The position numbers and the translations under genes are program-made. Source: Gehongia tenuis (GTDB lineage: Bacteria; Bacillota; Clostridia; Christensenellales; NSJ-53). Taken from it: 64,000 bases of DNA. Positions within the stretch are counted from its first letter, which is position 1. The number at the start of each line of letters is the position of its first letter. Location of the stretch: positions 1-64,000 of the forward strand of contig NZ_JACRSR010000003.1 of assembly GCF_014384795.1 (NCBI RefSeq), read 5' to 3'. Under the pieces are notes generated by a model. It did no database searches and was not told where the DNA came from. It saw nothing but the letters and a program-made list of their open reading frames with translations. Of this stretch, positions 23,556 through 31,920 are shown in pieces.

Positions 23556-25475
23556 TCAACCCCATGGATCCATCTTATTGAACAGATGTCTTGTCTTATC
23601 CAAACGCTGATTGGGGCGGCGGGGCCGGCAGAGGGCCTCCCCTTTACTGATCCGATAGCCCTTCAGCTCCGTCAGACAAACGCCCAGCCCATTGGTGCAA
23701 AGGGCAAATTCTTCGCGGAACTGCTGAATATGACGAAAGGGGATCTCACCTATCAGCACTGTCTCATGTTTTCGGGGCAGGACGGTATCGATGTGACCCT
23801 CGTATTTTCTCATATCATGATAGGCCCGCGACATATAGGGCTGAGGAGCATAGAGGGTGAAGGACAGATAGGGCTCCAACAGCTGGGTGCCCGCCTTTCG
23901 AAGGGTCTGCTCCAAAACGATGGGCGCCAGCATCCGAAAATCCGCCGGCGTGCTCGCCGCACTATAGTAGAGTGCGTACTGAAAACAGATCCTGCAGTCG
24001 GTCAATTCCCAGCCGCAGGGCCCCTGTTCGCATCCGCAGCGCACGCCATCTCGTACCGCATTTTGAAAGGACTGCTGCAAATATCCTGTGGGAACATGGC
24101 TTTCATACACGAGGCCCGATCCCAGGGGGAGGGGTTCGATGGAAAGACCGATGGAGGCCCAGAAGGGATTGGGCGGAACCTCGATATGGATGGTGTGGGC
24201 CGCCTGCGCCACGGGCCGCTCCTTGTAGATGACGGTGGGCCGGCCCAGCCGGACGCTGATGCCGTATTTCTCCAGAAGCAGCGCACAGAGAATCTCCATC
24301 TGCACCTTTCCCAAAAAGGAGAGGGTGATCTCATGGGTGATGGAATCCACATCATAGCGAAGGAGAGGATCGGTGTCGGCGATCTCACCAAGAGCCTGCA
24401 GAAGCGCTTCCCGTTCCTGCGCCCTTGCCGGCTCAATTCTGGCCTGTACCATGGGAGGAGGATCGGCCTGGGATGTGCGGGGCAGCAGATTCGGATCGCC
24501 CAAAACATCGTTTAGCTTGAGCGGCACGCTGGGCAGGATGACGATTTCGCCGGGTTCGGCCGCCTCGCTGCGAAGGATTTTCCCGCTTTGGGGGACACGC
24601 ATCTCGCTGATCCTGAACTTCTCACGCCGGCCCGCCCAATCGATGCGGTCCCTGGCGTGCAGTCTGCCGCTGAACAGCCGAAGATAGGCCATCCGTCGGC
24701 CCTTTTCGGGGTATTCGATCTTAAAGACACTCCCGCAAAGCGACGAACCGCCGGAAGCCAAGACGGAAAAGTGGAGGACGATGGCATCAAGGAGCGCAAG
24801 GATCCCCACGTTTTTTTTGGCGCTGCCGTGATAGACGGGAAAGAGTGTACAGGATTTGAATCTTTGTTCTTCACAGCGCTGCAGCTGTGCCTCGCTGAGG
24901 GTCTCGCCCCGCTCAAAGCGCGTTAAAAGATCGTCGTCTCCGGCGATGACGTTATCCCATCGGGCGGGATCGCCGGAGGGCGCCACGGCAAGGACGGAAA
25001 GGTCCACTCGCTGCTTGACGATGATTTCAGGAGCAAGTTTTTCTTGAATATCCTCATAGACCGCGGACAAATCGACGCCCTCCTGGTCGATCTTGTTGAT
25101 GAAGAGCAGTGTGGGAATGCCAAGCTTCCGCAGAGCATGAAAGAGAATCCTTGTTTGGGCCTGCACGCCGTCCTTTGCCGAGATGACGAGCACCGCCCCG
25201 TCCAGCACGGCGAGGGAGCGCTGGACCTCCGCCAAAAAATCCATATGACCGGGGGTGTCCACGATATTGACCTTGACGCCCCGCCACTTAAGCGATGTCA
25301 CGGAAGCCTGAATGGTGATGCCCCGCTGTTTTTCCAAAAGCATGGAATCGGTGATGGTGGTGCCCTTGTCCACGCTCCCCGGCTCTAGAATGACGCCGCT
25401 TTTGTACGAAAGGCTTTCCGTCAAAGTGGTTTTTCCCGCGTCCACATGGGCCAGGATGCCGATATTGATAATCAT
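23556..25475 (-). CDS. Tetracycline resistance ribosomal protection protein (Tet(M) family, divergent)
   Basis: EF-G-like GTPase that removes tetracycline from ribosomes. 639 residues, the same length as Tet(M), colinear throughout. G1 AHVDAGKT is at 9-16, DTPGH near 73-77, NKID near 126-129; domain IV loop III reads [11 protein letters not shown] where Tet(M) and Tet(O) have YYSPVSTPADF; the C-terminal [15 protein letters not shown] and [10 protein letters not shown] are conserved. By eye it is clearly below the identity used to assign a known class, so I give no letter. The leader is a full attenuator. Confidence 0.9.
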   Translation of the reverse strand: MIINIGILAHVDAGKTTLTESLSYKSGVILEPGSVDKGTTITDSMLLEKQRGITIQASVTSLKWRGVKVNIVDTPGHMDFLAEVQRSLAVLDGAVLVISAKDGVQAQTRILFHALRKLGIPTLLFINKIDQEGVDLSAVYEDIQEKLAPEIIVKQRVDLSVLAVAPSGDPARWDNVIAGDDDLLTRFERGETLSEAQLQRCEEQRFKSCTLFPVYHGSAKKNVGILALLDAIVLHFSVLASGGSSLCGSVFKIEYPEKGRRMAYLRLFSGRLHARDRIDWAGRREKFRISEMRVPQSGKILRSEAAEPGEIVILPSVPLKLNDVLGDPNLLPRTSQADPPPMVQARIEPARAQEREALLQALGEIADTDPLLRYDVDSITHEITLSFLGKVQMEILCALLLEKYGISVRLGRPTVIYKERPVAQAAHTIHIEVPPNPFWASIGLSIEPLPLGSGLVYESHVPTGYLQQSFQNAVRDGVRCGCEQGPCGWELTDCRICFQYALYYSAASTPADFRMLAPIVLEQTLRKAGTQLLEPYLSFTLYAPQPYMSRAYHDMRKYEGHIDTVLPRKHETVLIGEIPFRHIQQFREEFALCTNGLGVCLTELKGYRISKGEALCRPRRPNQRLDKTRHLFNKMDPWG

Positions 25476-25508
25476 GTGATTCCTCCGCTCCGTCCAAAAG
25501 GGTACAAA

Positions 25509-25541
25509 AATCCCCTGTGATCATACTTTTATCACAGGGGA
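25509..25541 (-). promoter_or_regulatory. Attenuator terminator in the tet-family leader
   Basis: On the minus strand ATCCCCTGTGAT pairs with ATCACAGGGGAT around a 9-nt loop (AAAAGTATG), followed by TTTTTG, 34 nt before the ATG. The layout closely follows the tet(M) leader. A competing pairing exists: GATAAAAGTAT of this hairpin with ATACTTTTATC at 25570-25580, which would prevent terminator formation. Confidence 0.85.
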
Positions 25542-25562
25542 TGAGCGTTCAGAAGACGTGCA

Positions 25563-25616
25563 TCATTTGGATAAAAGTATTCTTAAACCGGACACAAAGC
25601 CAAACCCACCGGGCAT
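25563..25616 (-). CDS. Possible second leader peptide (17 aa)
   Basis: Minus-strand ATG at 25616 to TGA at 25563 gives MPGGFGFVSGLRILLSK, with CAAGGAAA upstream. Its 3' part covers both the 2:1 and 2:3 pairing strands of the attenuator, so ribosome position here could select the fold. Confidence 0.4.
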   Translation of the reverse strand: MPGGFGFVSGLRILLSK

Positions 25617-25644
25617 GGCCTGTTTCCTTGAATCCAATGGATTG

Positions 25645-25668
25645 TTATTTAAGAATACCTCGCCGCAT
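25645..25668 (-). CDS. Leader peptide of the tet-family gene (7 aa)
   Basis: Minus-strand ATG at 25668 with a strong AAAGGAGA encodes MRRGILK and a stop. Its last codons (TATTCTTAAA) form one arm of an inverted repeat with TTTAAGAATA at 25574-25586. A ribosome slowed here would open that stem, as in the tet(M) attenuation model. Confidence 0.6.
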   Translation of the reverse strand: MRRGILK

Positions 25669-25698
25669 GATGATATCTCCTTTCGGGAATCTAGGGTC

Positions 25699-25727
25699 AC
25701 TATAACATGGAATCAGGGTGGATGCAA
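25699..25727 (-). promoter_or_regulatory. Promoter of the tet-family gene
   Basis: TTGCAT (25727-25722), 17-bp spacer, TATAGT (25704-25699) on the minus strand, about 30 bp before the leader peptide start. It lies inside the 5' side of the intergenic region, separate from the thioesterase gene. Confidence 0.75.
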
Positions 25728-25735
25728 GATCTATT

Positions 25736-26146
25736 TCAATTAAAGTCCAATTCCATATCCTTGATATAGCCCGAAACATTCATTTGAGCAACGTCCGTTC
25801 CAAGATCATCGGTAACGTGGACCGCATAGAAGCAAATCCGTTTGGAGGCGGACAACACCGTGGCGGTCGCCAGCAGCTTCTTACCCTTGGGGGGGCGGAA
25901 GAAAGAGATATTGTTGTTCAGAGAGGCGGTAAGCTTACCGTTGGTGACGTTGGAAGCAACGGCAAAAGCAAAATCCGCCAGGGTAAAGATTGCACCTCCC
26001 TGGACCACATCCCAGCCGTTGAGATGGCAGGGCTGGATCATCATGGAACAGGTGGCCTCACCCGGCTTTACAGCGTCGATAACCATCTGACTGAGCTTCA
26101 CATAGCGGTCATTCTCAAAGAAAGCGTTGATCTTCTCCAGGTTCAT
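25736..26146 (-). CDS. PaaI-family hotdog thioesterase
   Basis: 136 residues from ATG 26146 with ACAGGAGTGATCAA upstream. The hotdog core is visible: HLNGWDVVQGGAIFTLADFAFAVA (catalytic-type HxxG...D region), then LNNNISFFRPPKGKKLLATATVL. Probably hydrolyses an acyl-CoA; substrate unknown. It overlaps the end of the DUF1294 gene by 4 bp, so the two are co-translated. Confidence 0.88.
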   Translation of the reverse strand: MNLEKINAFFENDRYVKLSQMVIDAVKPGEATCSMMIQPCHLNGWDVVQGGAIFTLADFAFAVASNVTNGKLTASLNNNISFFRPPKGKKLLATATVLSASKRICFYAVHVTDDLGTDVAQMNVSGYIKDMELDFN

Positions 26147-26415
26147 TTGATCACTCCTGTTGCAAGATAAATTGTGGCGGCGAGCCATAATAGACAGAGA
26201 AGGGGCACACTCACCGTAAACTTTCGATGCCGAATCTTGTGTCGGAAAAGAATCATGCCAAGCCCCATGCCCCAGGCGCCGCCAAAGGCGCAAAAAAGAA
26301 GCAGGGTTCTTTCCGGCACGCGCCATCTGCCCCGGATGGCAGCATATTTGTCCTTGGCGCAAAGAACGAGCGCGGTCAAATTGATCAGCGCAAGATAACC
26401 ATAAAAATAGATCAT
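26143..26415 (-). CDS. DUF1294 membrane protein
   Basis: 90 residues. An N-terminal helix (YFYGYLALINLTALVLCAKDK) is followed by the DUF1294 core RVPERTLLLFCAFGGAWGMGLGMILFRHKIRHRKF, then a second membrane helix. Function unknown. A TATAAT (26430-26425) lies 10 bp before the ATG. Confidence 0.85.
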   Translation of the reverse strand: MIYFYGYLALINLTALVLCAKDKYAAIRGRWRVPERTLLLFCAFGGAWGMGLGMILFRHKIRHRKFTVSVPLLCLLWLAATIYLATGVIK

Positions 26416-26433
26416 AGCACCGGTATTATAGCA

Positions 26434-26460
26434 TAAAAAAGCAGGCCATGGGCCTGCTTT
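26434..26460 (-). terminator. Bidirectional terminator after the MATE gene
   Basis: GCAGGCC (26441-26447) and GGCCTGC (26451-26457) form a tight hairpin with A6 on the left and TTTT on the right, so it works in both directions; on the minus strand it ends the MATE transcript. Confidence 0.8.
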
Positions 26461-26474
26461 TGGAATTTGTGGGA

Positions 26475-27866
26475 TTAGCCCGCGGCTTCCACTTTCTTTG
26501 GCTCCTCTTCCCGCGTCAGCTTCTTGATCCAGTTGAAGCGGTTGACCTTGACCACGGCCACCGCGCATTTCAAAATCTGATCGCACTTGAGGCAGGCAAA
26601 GACCACTACCGGCGGAAAGTGGAACACAAAGGCTGCCAAAAGCGCTGAGGGAATGACCACCAGCCATACGAAAATAAGATCGTTGATAAGCACGAAGTGC
26701 GTGGCACCACCGGCCCGCACGATACCGGTGAGTGCGGACATCTGATAGGCCGTACCCACAATGGTGATGGACAGGACCGTGATGAACTGAATCGCATACT
26801 GCCGGGCTTCGGGGGTGATATTCTGGAAGCCCAGACTGAGGATGAGGTCCTTGCACAGGTAGAGCAGCAGGCCTGAAAGGGCGCCCACACAAAGGAAGAT
26901 TACCTGCAGGGTCTTGGTATACTGCTTGACCCTGTCGTAATCGCCGGAGCCCACCGTCTGACCAATGATGACGCTGGAGGCGTTGGCAGTGCCGTAGACC
27001 ATGACGCCCAGCATCTGAAAGATATTGTTGGCGATGGTGTTGGCGGCGATGACCTCCGGTCCAAGCCGGCCCAGAATGGCCACTTGGGTTGCCGTGCCGA
27101 TCCCCCAGAGCACATCGCCCAGCATGACCGGCAGGCCGTAATGGAAAAAGTCCTTGAGAAGATCAAGATTGGTGTGTATGAGCTCCTTGAAGCGAAGAAC
27201 CAGCTTTTTATCGATGAAACGCACATAGACGAAGGCCACGATACACTCCATGATTCTGGCGGTCAGGGTAGCGGCGGCCGCACCGGCCACACCCATCTTG
27301 GGCGCTCCCAGGTTACCAAAGATGAGCACCCAGTTCAAAAAGACATTGACCACGAAGGTGGTGATGGATACGGCAAGGCCGATTTTAACGCTCTGCACAC
27401 AGCGCATGGAAGCGAGCAGCACGTTGGTGATACAAAAGAAGAAGTAGGAGAAGCACACGATCTTGATGTACTTGAGGCCCTCCGCAATCACCGCCCGATC
27501 GTTGGTGAACAACCCTAGTATTTTTTCGGGCATGATCATGACCAGAGCGAAACACAGCAGGCCCACGGCCACGCTGATCTTAAGCGCAATGCCCACCACA
27601 TTTTTGGTATTGGATACATCCTTTTTGCCCCAGTACTGGGCAGCCAGTACGATCATTGCGGAGCCAAGTCCGGTGGTCAGCATATGCAGGATGTTCTGCA
27701 CCTGGTTGGAGAGAAATACACCGGAGAGAGCCAAGTCTCCTAGGGAACCAACCATGAGGTTGTCTGCAAAGCCCACGCCAAAGGTAATGATGTTCTGCAG
27801 CGCAAGAGGAATGGCGAGAAATGCCAGCCGCTTGTAAAAGCTGCGGTCCTTGACCATGATGGACAT
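26475..27866 (-). CDS. MATE-family efflux transporter
   Basis: 463 residues, twelve predicted membrane helices in two MatE halves, with the N-terminal LALQNIITFGVGFADNLMVG and NQVQNILHMLTTGLGSA typical of the DinF/NorM-like clade. Likely exports cationic drugs with Na+ or H+. ATG 27866 (MSIMVKDR) is chosen because AAGGGAGG, read as codons 2-4 of an upstream ATG, is its ribosome-binding site. Confidence 0.93.
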   Translation of the reverse strand: MSIMVKDRSFYKRLAFLAIPLALQNIITFGVGFADNLMVGSLGDLALSGVFLSNQVQNILHMLTTGLGSAMIVLAAQYWGKKDVSNTKNVVGIALKISVAVGLLCFALVMIMPEKILGLFTNDRAVIAEGLKYIKIVCFSYFFFCITNVLLASMRCVQSVKIGLAVSITTFVVNVFLNWVLIFGNLGAPKMGVAGAAAATLTARIMECIVAFVYVRFIDKKLVLRFKELIHTNLDLLKDFFHYGLPVMLGDVLWGIGTATQVAILGRLGPEVIAANTIANNIFQMLGVMVYGTANASSVIIGQTVGSGDYDRVKQYTKTLQVIFLCVGALSGLLLYLCKDLILSLGFQNITPEARQYAIQFITVLSITIVGTAYQMSALTGIVRAGGATHFVLINDLIFVWLVVIPSALLAAFVFHFPPVVVFACLKCDQILKCAVAVVKVNRFNWIKKLTREEEPKKVEAAG

Positions 27867-27915
27867 TGTATAGCCTCCCTTTTTCATCTAAGATGGCCTA
27901 AGCCACACACCATCC

Positions 27916-27944
27916 ATTATAGTACTGCCGGGCAGGCATTTCAA
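27916..27944 (-). promoter_or_regulatory. Promoter of the MATE gene
   Basis: Minus strand TTGAAA (27944-27939), 17-bp spacer, TATAAT (27921-27916). The spacer holds the palindrome GCCTGCCCGGCAG(G-like), a possible repressor site. Confidence 0.75.
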
Positions 27945-27985
27945 TATCGCGGACCTTATTTTCTGAAAGTTTTACATTTCGTGAT

Positions 27986-29503
27986 TCATAATTTAGATTT
28001 ATGTAAACGTGAGAAGTCCTGCTTTTTCAGTCCGCCGGTGAAAAGAAGAGCCGAAATATATACAAGAAGCAGGAGGCCGATACGGATGACAAGACCGATC
28101 AGCGCGGGTAAGCCGGTGAAGGGAGGCAGGAAGTGCAGGCATGCGGCACTGATGAGAGCGGCGATAAGGGGGCGGAGGATGATACCGCCCATATTAAAAT
28201 GGAAAACCACATGCTTCAGAACCACCCGGATATCCAGAATGGACACCAGCACAGTACTCAGGATGAGGCCGGCGATAAAGGCAACCAGTCCAAAACGGGG
28301 GACCAGGAACAGCAGAATCAGGATACGCAGCACATCGCTGATCAAACCGTTGAAAAACACGGCGTCCTGCAGGCCCAGCCCGTTCAGAATGCCGCCAAAG
28401 GTGGACTGAATGTAGAGGAAGGGGCAAAGAATGCACAGCGCCGTTAAAAGCTCGCCGGCAAGGGGCTGGTTATACAGGGCAATGCCCAGATTGTATCCCT
28501 CGGTGGCGAATAGTGCCGCGGCACCCATGCCGATCAGAAGTGAAAAGCGCAAAGCCCGAAACACGGTGTTGGCGATCCGGGTGTATTGGCCGGAGGCTTT
28601 GGCTTCAGAGATCATGGGCAGAAGATTGGTGGACAGGGCGTTGGTGAGAATGGAGGGAAAAAAGAGCAGCGGCATAACCATGCCGGACAGTGCCCCATAG
28701 GTGGACAGGGCGTCGGAGCTGGACAGACCGAACTGCTGGAGTTTGGCGGGGATCATGACGTTCTCATAGTTGTTGATGAGGGAGGACAGGGCGCGGTTGC
28801 CGGTGAGGGGAACAGCAATGCCAAGGACCTTTTTTACACTGGCCTTTCGGCCTTGCAGAGCCGCGTCCGGACCCTTGAAATGGTAGGATATCATGACAAA
28901 GAGGAAGGCGATGAAATCACCTACGATGGTGCCCACCACCGCCATGATGCACATAGCCTGCAGACCCCTTGTCAAAAAAAGAGGAGCCACAACGAAGATG
29001 GCCGCCATGCGGGCCACCTGTTCCAGAACCTGCGCCGCTGCGGGCACACCCATTCTTTTGATGCCGTAAAAATAGGAGCGGACACAGCTGGTGATGACGG
29101 AAAAGGGAATGGCCAGAGCCAAAAGACGCAGCGCGGGCACGGTTCGGCCGTCTCCTAATAATTTTACCCCTATAAAATCTGCAAATAAATATACACACAC
29201 GGTGACAATGAGGGAAATCACGATGGAAATGGCGGTTCCGGTAAAGACGATGCTGCGCTGGCCGCCGCTTGTTCCTCTGGTGTTTTCGATGGCCACCAGC
29301 CGGGCGATGGCGGTGGAGGTGCCCACCGAGCAGACCGTGATTGCCAGAAAGTAAATGGGCGTCACCAACTGAACCAGGCCTATGCCCTCAGCGCCGATAA
29401 TATTGGAAAGATAGATGCGGTAGACGAACCCCAGCATGCGGGTGATAAAGCCGGTTGCCGTCAAAATGAAGGCGCCGGCGATGAAGGAATTTTTTCTTGA
29501 CAT
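27986..29503 (-). CDS. spoVB: SpoVB-like polysaccharide/lipid flippase (MurJ superfamily)
   Basis: 505 residues, about 14 membrane helices. The N-terminus KNSFIAGAFILTATGFITRMLGFVYRIYLSNIIGAEGIGLVQL is the MOP-superfamily opening of Gram-positive SpoVB/YtgP proteins, which flip lipid-linked cell-wall precursors; SpoVB acts in spore cortex synthesis. The sequence cannot tell SpoVB from vegetative paralogues, so a sporulation role is inferred. Confidence 0.85.
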   Translation of the reverse strand: MSRKNSFIAGAFILTATGFITRMLGFVYRIYLSNIIGAEGIGLVQLVTPIYFLAITVCSVGTSTAIARLVAIENTRGTSGGQRSIVFTGTAISIVISLIVTVCVYLFADFIGVKLLGDGRTVPALRLLALAIPFSVITSCVRSYFYGIKRMGVPAAAQVLEQVARMAAIFVVAPLFLTRGLQAMCIMAVVGTIVGDFIAFLFVMISYHFKGPDAALQGRKASVKKVLGIAVPLTGNRALSSLINNYENVMIPAKLQQFGLSSSDALSTYGALSGMVMPLLFFPSILTNALSTNLLPMISEAKASGQYTRIANTVFRALRFSLLIGMGAAALFATEGYNLGIALYNQPLAGELLTALCILCPFLYIQSTFGGILNGLGLQDAVFFNGLISDVLRILILLFLVPRFGLVAFIAGLILSTVLVSILDIRVVLKHVVFHFNMGGIILRPLIAALISAACLHFLPPFTGLPALIGLVIRIGLLLLVYISALLFTGGLKKQDFSRLHKSKL

Positions 29504-29570
29504 GCTTACCCACCTTTCCTCTTAGAACAGCATATTCGTTCGGATAGGTGGAAATGCCCCTGGATCATGT

Positions 29571-29576
29571 TATAAT
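29571..29576 (+). promoter_or_regulatory. -10 box before the aldo/keto reductase
   Basis: TATAAT sits 20 bp before the TTG start. No good -35 is seen 17 bp upstream, so an activator or weak promoter is likely. Confidence 0.4.
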
Positions 29577-29596
29577 GCAGAAAAGGGGGCGTTGGG

Positions 29597-30517
29597 TTGA
29601 TCTATCAAAAGCTGGGCGAAACCGGCTGCAAGGTGTCCAGGGTGGGCCTTGGAACCTGGGCCATGGGCGGAGACTTTTGGGGTTCTGTCACTGAACAGCA
29701 GGCCATCGCCACGGTTCGCTCGGCGCTGGACAGGGGTATCAACCTTGTGGATACGGCGCCGGCCTATGGCAAGGGCAGAGCGGAGCGGCTGGTGGGGCGT
29801 GCCATTCAAGGCAGAAGGGACGAAGTGGTGCTGGCCACCAAAATCGGTCTTGTCTGGGAGGGCGGCATGCGCCACTGTTTGGCGCCGGAGACGCTCGCAG
29901 GGCAGCTGGAGGCCTCCTTGATGCGGCTGCAGGTGGAGACGGTGGACTTGCTCCAGATTCATTGGCCGGACCCCCAAACGCCTCTGGAAGACACCCTTAC
30001 AGAATTGGAACGTCTGCAGCGGGCGGGAAAATTCCGGTATCTGGGAGTATCCAATTTTGACCTGCCGTTGCTGCAAGAGGCTCTGTCCAAGGGAAGCGTG
30101 GTGAGCGTACAAAATGAGTATTCGCTGCTTTGCCGTGCGCCGGAAGCGCTCATGCCCCTGTGTGAAAGGGAGGGCGTGACCTTGATGGGATATGGCTCCC
30201 TGGCGGGCGGAATGCTGACGGGCAAGTACAGGGGCATGCCCGAGGAACGGTACGACCGGCGCGTGAAGTTCTATCCCTACTTTAAGCAGCCCCATCTTGG
30301 CCGTGCGCTCAGGACGGTGGAGGCACTGGAAAAGGCGGCACGGGAACGGGGCGTTTTACCGGCACAAATGGCCATCGCCTGGACGCTGGCCCACCAGCAT
30401 ACGGTGGCTCTGGCGGGCGCCAAGACACCGGAACAGGTTCGCAGCAATGCAAAAGCGGCGGAGCTTACGCTTTCCGCCGCTGAAATGGATGGTTTGATCA
30501 GTTTTCCGGACGAATGA
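29597..30517 (+). CDS. Aldo/keto reductase
   Basis: NADPH-dependent oxidoreductase with a TIM barrel. 306 residues from TTG 29597 with AAAGGGGGC upstream. Catalytic Asp and Tyr lie in NLVDTAPAYGKG, Lys in VLATKIGL, His in LLQIHWPDP; the cofactor site is AGAKTPEQVRSNAKA near the C-terminus. Substrate unknown. It converges on the next gene with a 20-bp overlap. Confidence 0.93.
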   Translation: MIYQKLGETGCKVSRVGLGTWAMGGDFWGSVTEQQAIATVRSALDRGINLVDTAPAYGKGRAERLVGRAIQGRRDEVVLATKIGLVWEGGMRHCLAPETLAGQLEASLMRLQVETVDLLQIHWPDPQTPLEDTLTELERLQRAGKFRYLGVSNFDLPLLQEALSKGSVVSVQNEYSLLCRAPEALMPLCEREGVTLMGYGSLAGGMLTGKYRGMPEERYDRRVKFYPYFKQPHLGRALRTVEALEKAARERGVLPAQMAIAWTLAHQHTVALAGAKTPEQVRSNAKAAELTLSAAEMDGLISFPDE

Positions 30518-31202
30518 TTCCAAGGGGAGTCTGCTGGCTTTTTTGGTCGAGAGGGTTGTCCTTGATTATGGCCGCGAGACGTTCGCGGCTCATGGAGGGA
30601 TCGGATACGCCCAGAATGTTGACGCCGAGATCGTTGGCGTCCACTACGGTAACCGGATGACCCAGGGCTTTGGATACGCGTAGGGCAACTTCATCAGGAT
30701 CGGTGGGGCCCAGCACCACATATTCGTTGTAGGGAGGCAGGGTGTAATCGCAGGGTCCGTCGATGGCCCGCGCCTTCTCACCAGCCACATGATAAAACCA
30801 GCCGTGTTTACCAAAGATTTTGCCGATCACCGAGACGAAAGCCGCAAACAGGATTCGCAGCGTACCGCATTCCTGAAGAGCCATCTCCATGGTTTCCGGA
30901 ATGCCAAGACCGATGCCGACGGGCGTTTTTTGTACGTGCTTGCTAAGGAAAACGGCAAGCTTCCGGGGATGAATATCCTTCATGGGAATGGCGCGTTTTT
31001 GAGTGCAGGCAACGATCTTTTCTGAAATGAACAGCGTATCGTTGTCCTGAAGCAGAGGCCCCGCATAACGCTGGCAAACCTCCACGATATCATCTTTATC
31101 GGTGATTACATGGGTTTTTACGGCATACCGGGCATATCTTCTGCCCTCGACCTCCATCACCAGGTTTTTGCCATCATTGGCCGCCAAAACGGCTTCACTC
31201 AT
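30498..31202 (-). CDS. Coenzyme F420-0:L-glutamate ligase-like protein
   Basis: 234 residues from ATG 31202 with GAAGGAG upstream. The FbiB/CofE-like fold is visible in VKTHVITDKDDI, NDTLFISEKIVACTQKRAI, VDANDLGVNILG. Bacillota without F420 often carry this family, so the real substrate is unknown and F420 synthesis should not be inferred. The 3' end overlaps the reductase. Confidence 0.8.
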   Translation of the reverse strand: MSEAVLAANDGKNLVMEVEGRRYARYAVKTHVITDKDDIVEVCQRYAGPLLQDNDTLFISEKIVACTQKRAIPMKDIHPRKLAVFLSKHVQKTPVGIGLGIPETMEMALQECGTLRILFAAFVSVIGKIFGKHGWFYHVAGEKARAIDGPCDYTLPPYNEYVVLGPTDPDEVALRVSKALGHPVTVVDANDLGVNILGVSDPSMSRERLAAIIKDNPLDQKSQQTPLGIIRPEN

Positions 31203-31235
31203 GCCTAACAACTCCTTCGGTCGTAAATCGTCTCT

Positions 31236-31264
31236 ATTTTACCGCAGAATGGTAGAAAAAACAA
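31236..31264 (-). promoter_or_regulatory. Promoter of the F420-ligase-like gene
   Basis: Minus strand TTGTTT (31264-31259), 17 bp, TAAAAT (31241-31236), 34 bp before the ATG. Confidence 0.6.
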
Positions 31265-31354
31265 ATCTCAACGGATATCTCCTTATAAATCTTTGCGAAT
31301 CGGGGAACCTTTATGCCTGAATGAAGAAAGAACGAGAAATTTCCTAAATTCCCC

Positions 31355-31383
31355 TTGACGATGAGGGGAGGATTGGATATAAT
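31355..31383 (+). promoter_or_regulatory. Promoter of the tRNA operon
   Basis: TTGACG (31355-31360), 17-bp spacer, TATAAT (31378-31383), 33 bp before tRNA-Leu. It is a near-consensus housekeeping promoter. Confidence 0.88.
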
Positions 31384-31416
31384 ATTTCTCGTTCCCGTTC
31401 TTTTGTGGGACGATAC

Positions 31417-31500
31417 GCGGGCGTGGCGGAATTGGCAGACGCGCTAGACTTAGGATCTAGTGCCTATGGCGTATGAGTTCAAATCTCTTCGCCCGCACCA
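31417..31500 (+). tRNA. tRNA-Leu(TAG)
   Basis: The 84-nt class II tRNA has acceptor GCGGGCG/CGCCCGC, a loop CTTAGGA giving anticodon TAG, a long variable arm and an encoded CCA. Confidence 0.95.
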
Positions 31501-31509
31501 AAATCTTGC

Positions 31510-31584
31510 GCGGGAGTGGCTCAGTGGTAGAGCGTCGCCTTGCCAAGGCGAATGTCGCGGGTTCGAATCCCGTCTTCCGCTCCA
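31510..31584 (+). tRNA. tRNA-Gly(GCC)
   Basis: Acceptor GCGGGAG/CTTCCGC, anticodon loop TTGCCAA (GCC), T-arm GCGGGTTCGAATCCCGT, encoded CCA. Confidence 0.95.
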
Positions 31585-31588
31585 TTTT

Positions 31589-31662
31589 GCGGGTGTAGCT
31601 CAATGGTAGAGTTCCAGCCTTCCAAGCTGGCTGTGAGGGTTCGATTCCCTTCACCCGCTCCA
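31589..31662 (+). tRNA. tRNA-Gly(TCC)
   Basis: Acceptor GCGGGTG/CACCCGC, anticodon loop CTTCCAA (TCC), T-arm GAGGGTTCGATTCCCTT, encoded CCA. Only 4 bp separate it from tRNA-Gly(GCC). Confidence 0.95.
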
Positions 31663-31688
31663 TAAATGCTTGGACAAGCTCCGGTTAT

Positions 31689-31764
31689 GCGCCATTAGCT
31701 CAGTTGGTAGAGCACCTGACTCTTAATCAGGGTGTCCTGGGTTCGAGCCCCCGATGGCGCACCA
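31689..31764 (+). tRNA. tRNA-Lys(CTT), attachment site of prophage 2
   Basis: Acceptor GCGCCAT/ATGGCGC, anticodon loop CTCTTAA (CTT), encoded CCA. The gene is intact and followed by the prophage 2 integrase on the opposite strand, the usual attL layout in which the phage supplies the 3' end. Confidence 0.95.
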
Positions 31765-31770
31765 TCGTGA

Positions 31771-31803
31771 AACCCCTGTAGCCTTACAGCTGCAGGGGTT
31801 TTG
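31771..31803 (+). terminator. Terminator after tRNA-Lys
   Basis: AACCCCTGTAG pairs with CTGCAGGGGTT (one G-U), followed by TTGCTG. It lies on the phage side of attL. Confidence 0.75.
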
Positions 31804-31890
31804 CTGTTTATCAGAAAAGATCAGAACAATACTAAACCTCCACGATGAAATAAGCAGAAGCCCTAAAACGGCTATGAAAGGCATCAAAGT

Positions 31891-31909
31891 GTCGTAAAAA
31901 AGTCGTAAA
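31891..31909 (+). repeat. Direct repeats next to the integrase (possible arm sites)
   Basis: GTCGTAAA occurs at 31891-31898 and 31902-31909, 11 bp apart, between attL and the integrase 3' end. This is the usual place for integrase arm-binding sites. Confidence 0.4.
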
Positions 31910-31920
31910 GAAAAGAGGGG

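Noticed and set aside
30498..31202. Evidence for an F420 biosynthesis pathway
   Set aside because: Only one ligase-like gene is present, with no cofC, cofD, fbiC or F420-dependent enzyme nearby; the family is found in organisms without F420.
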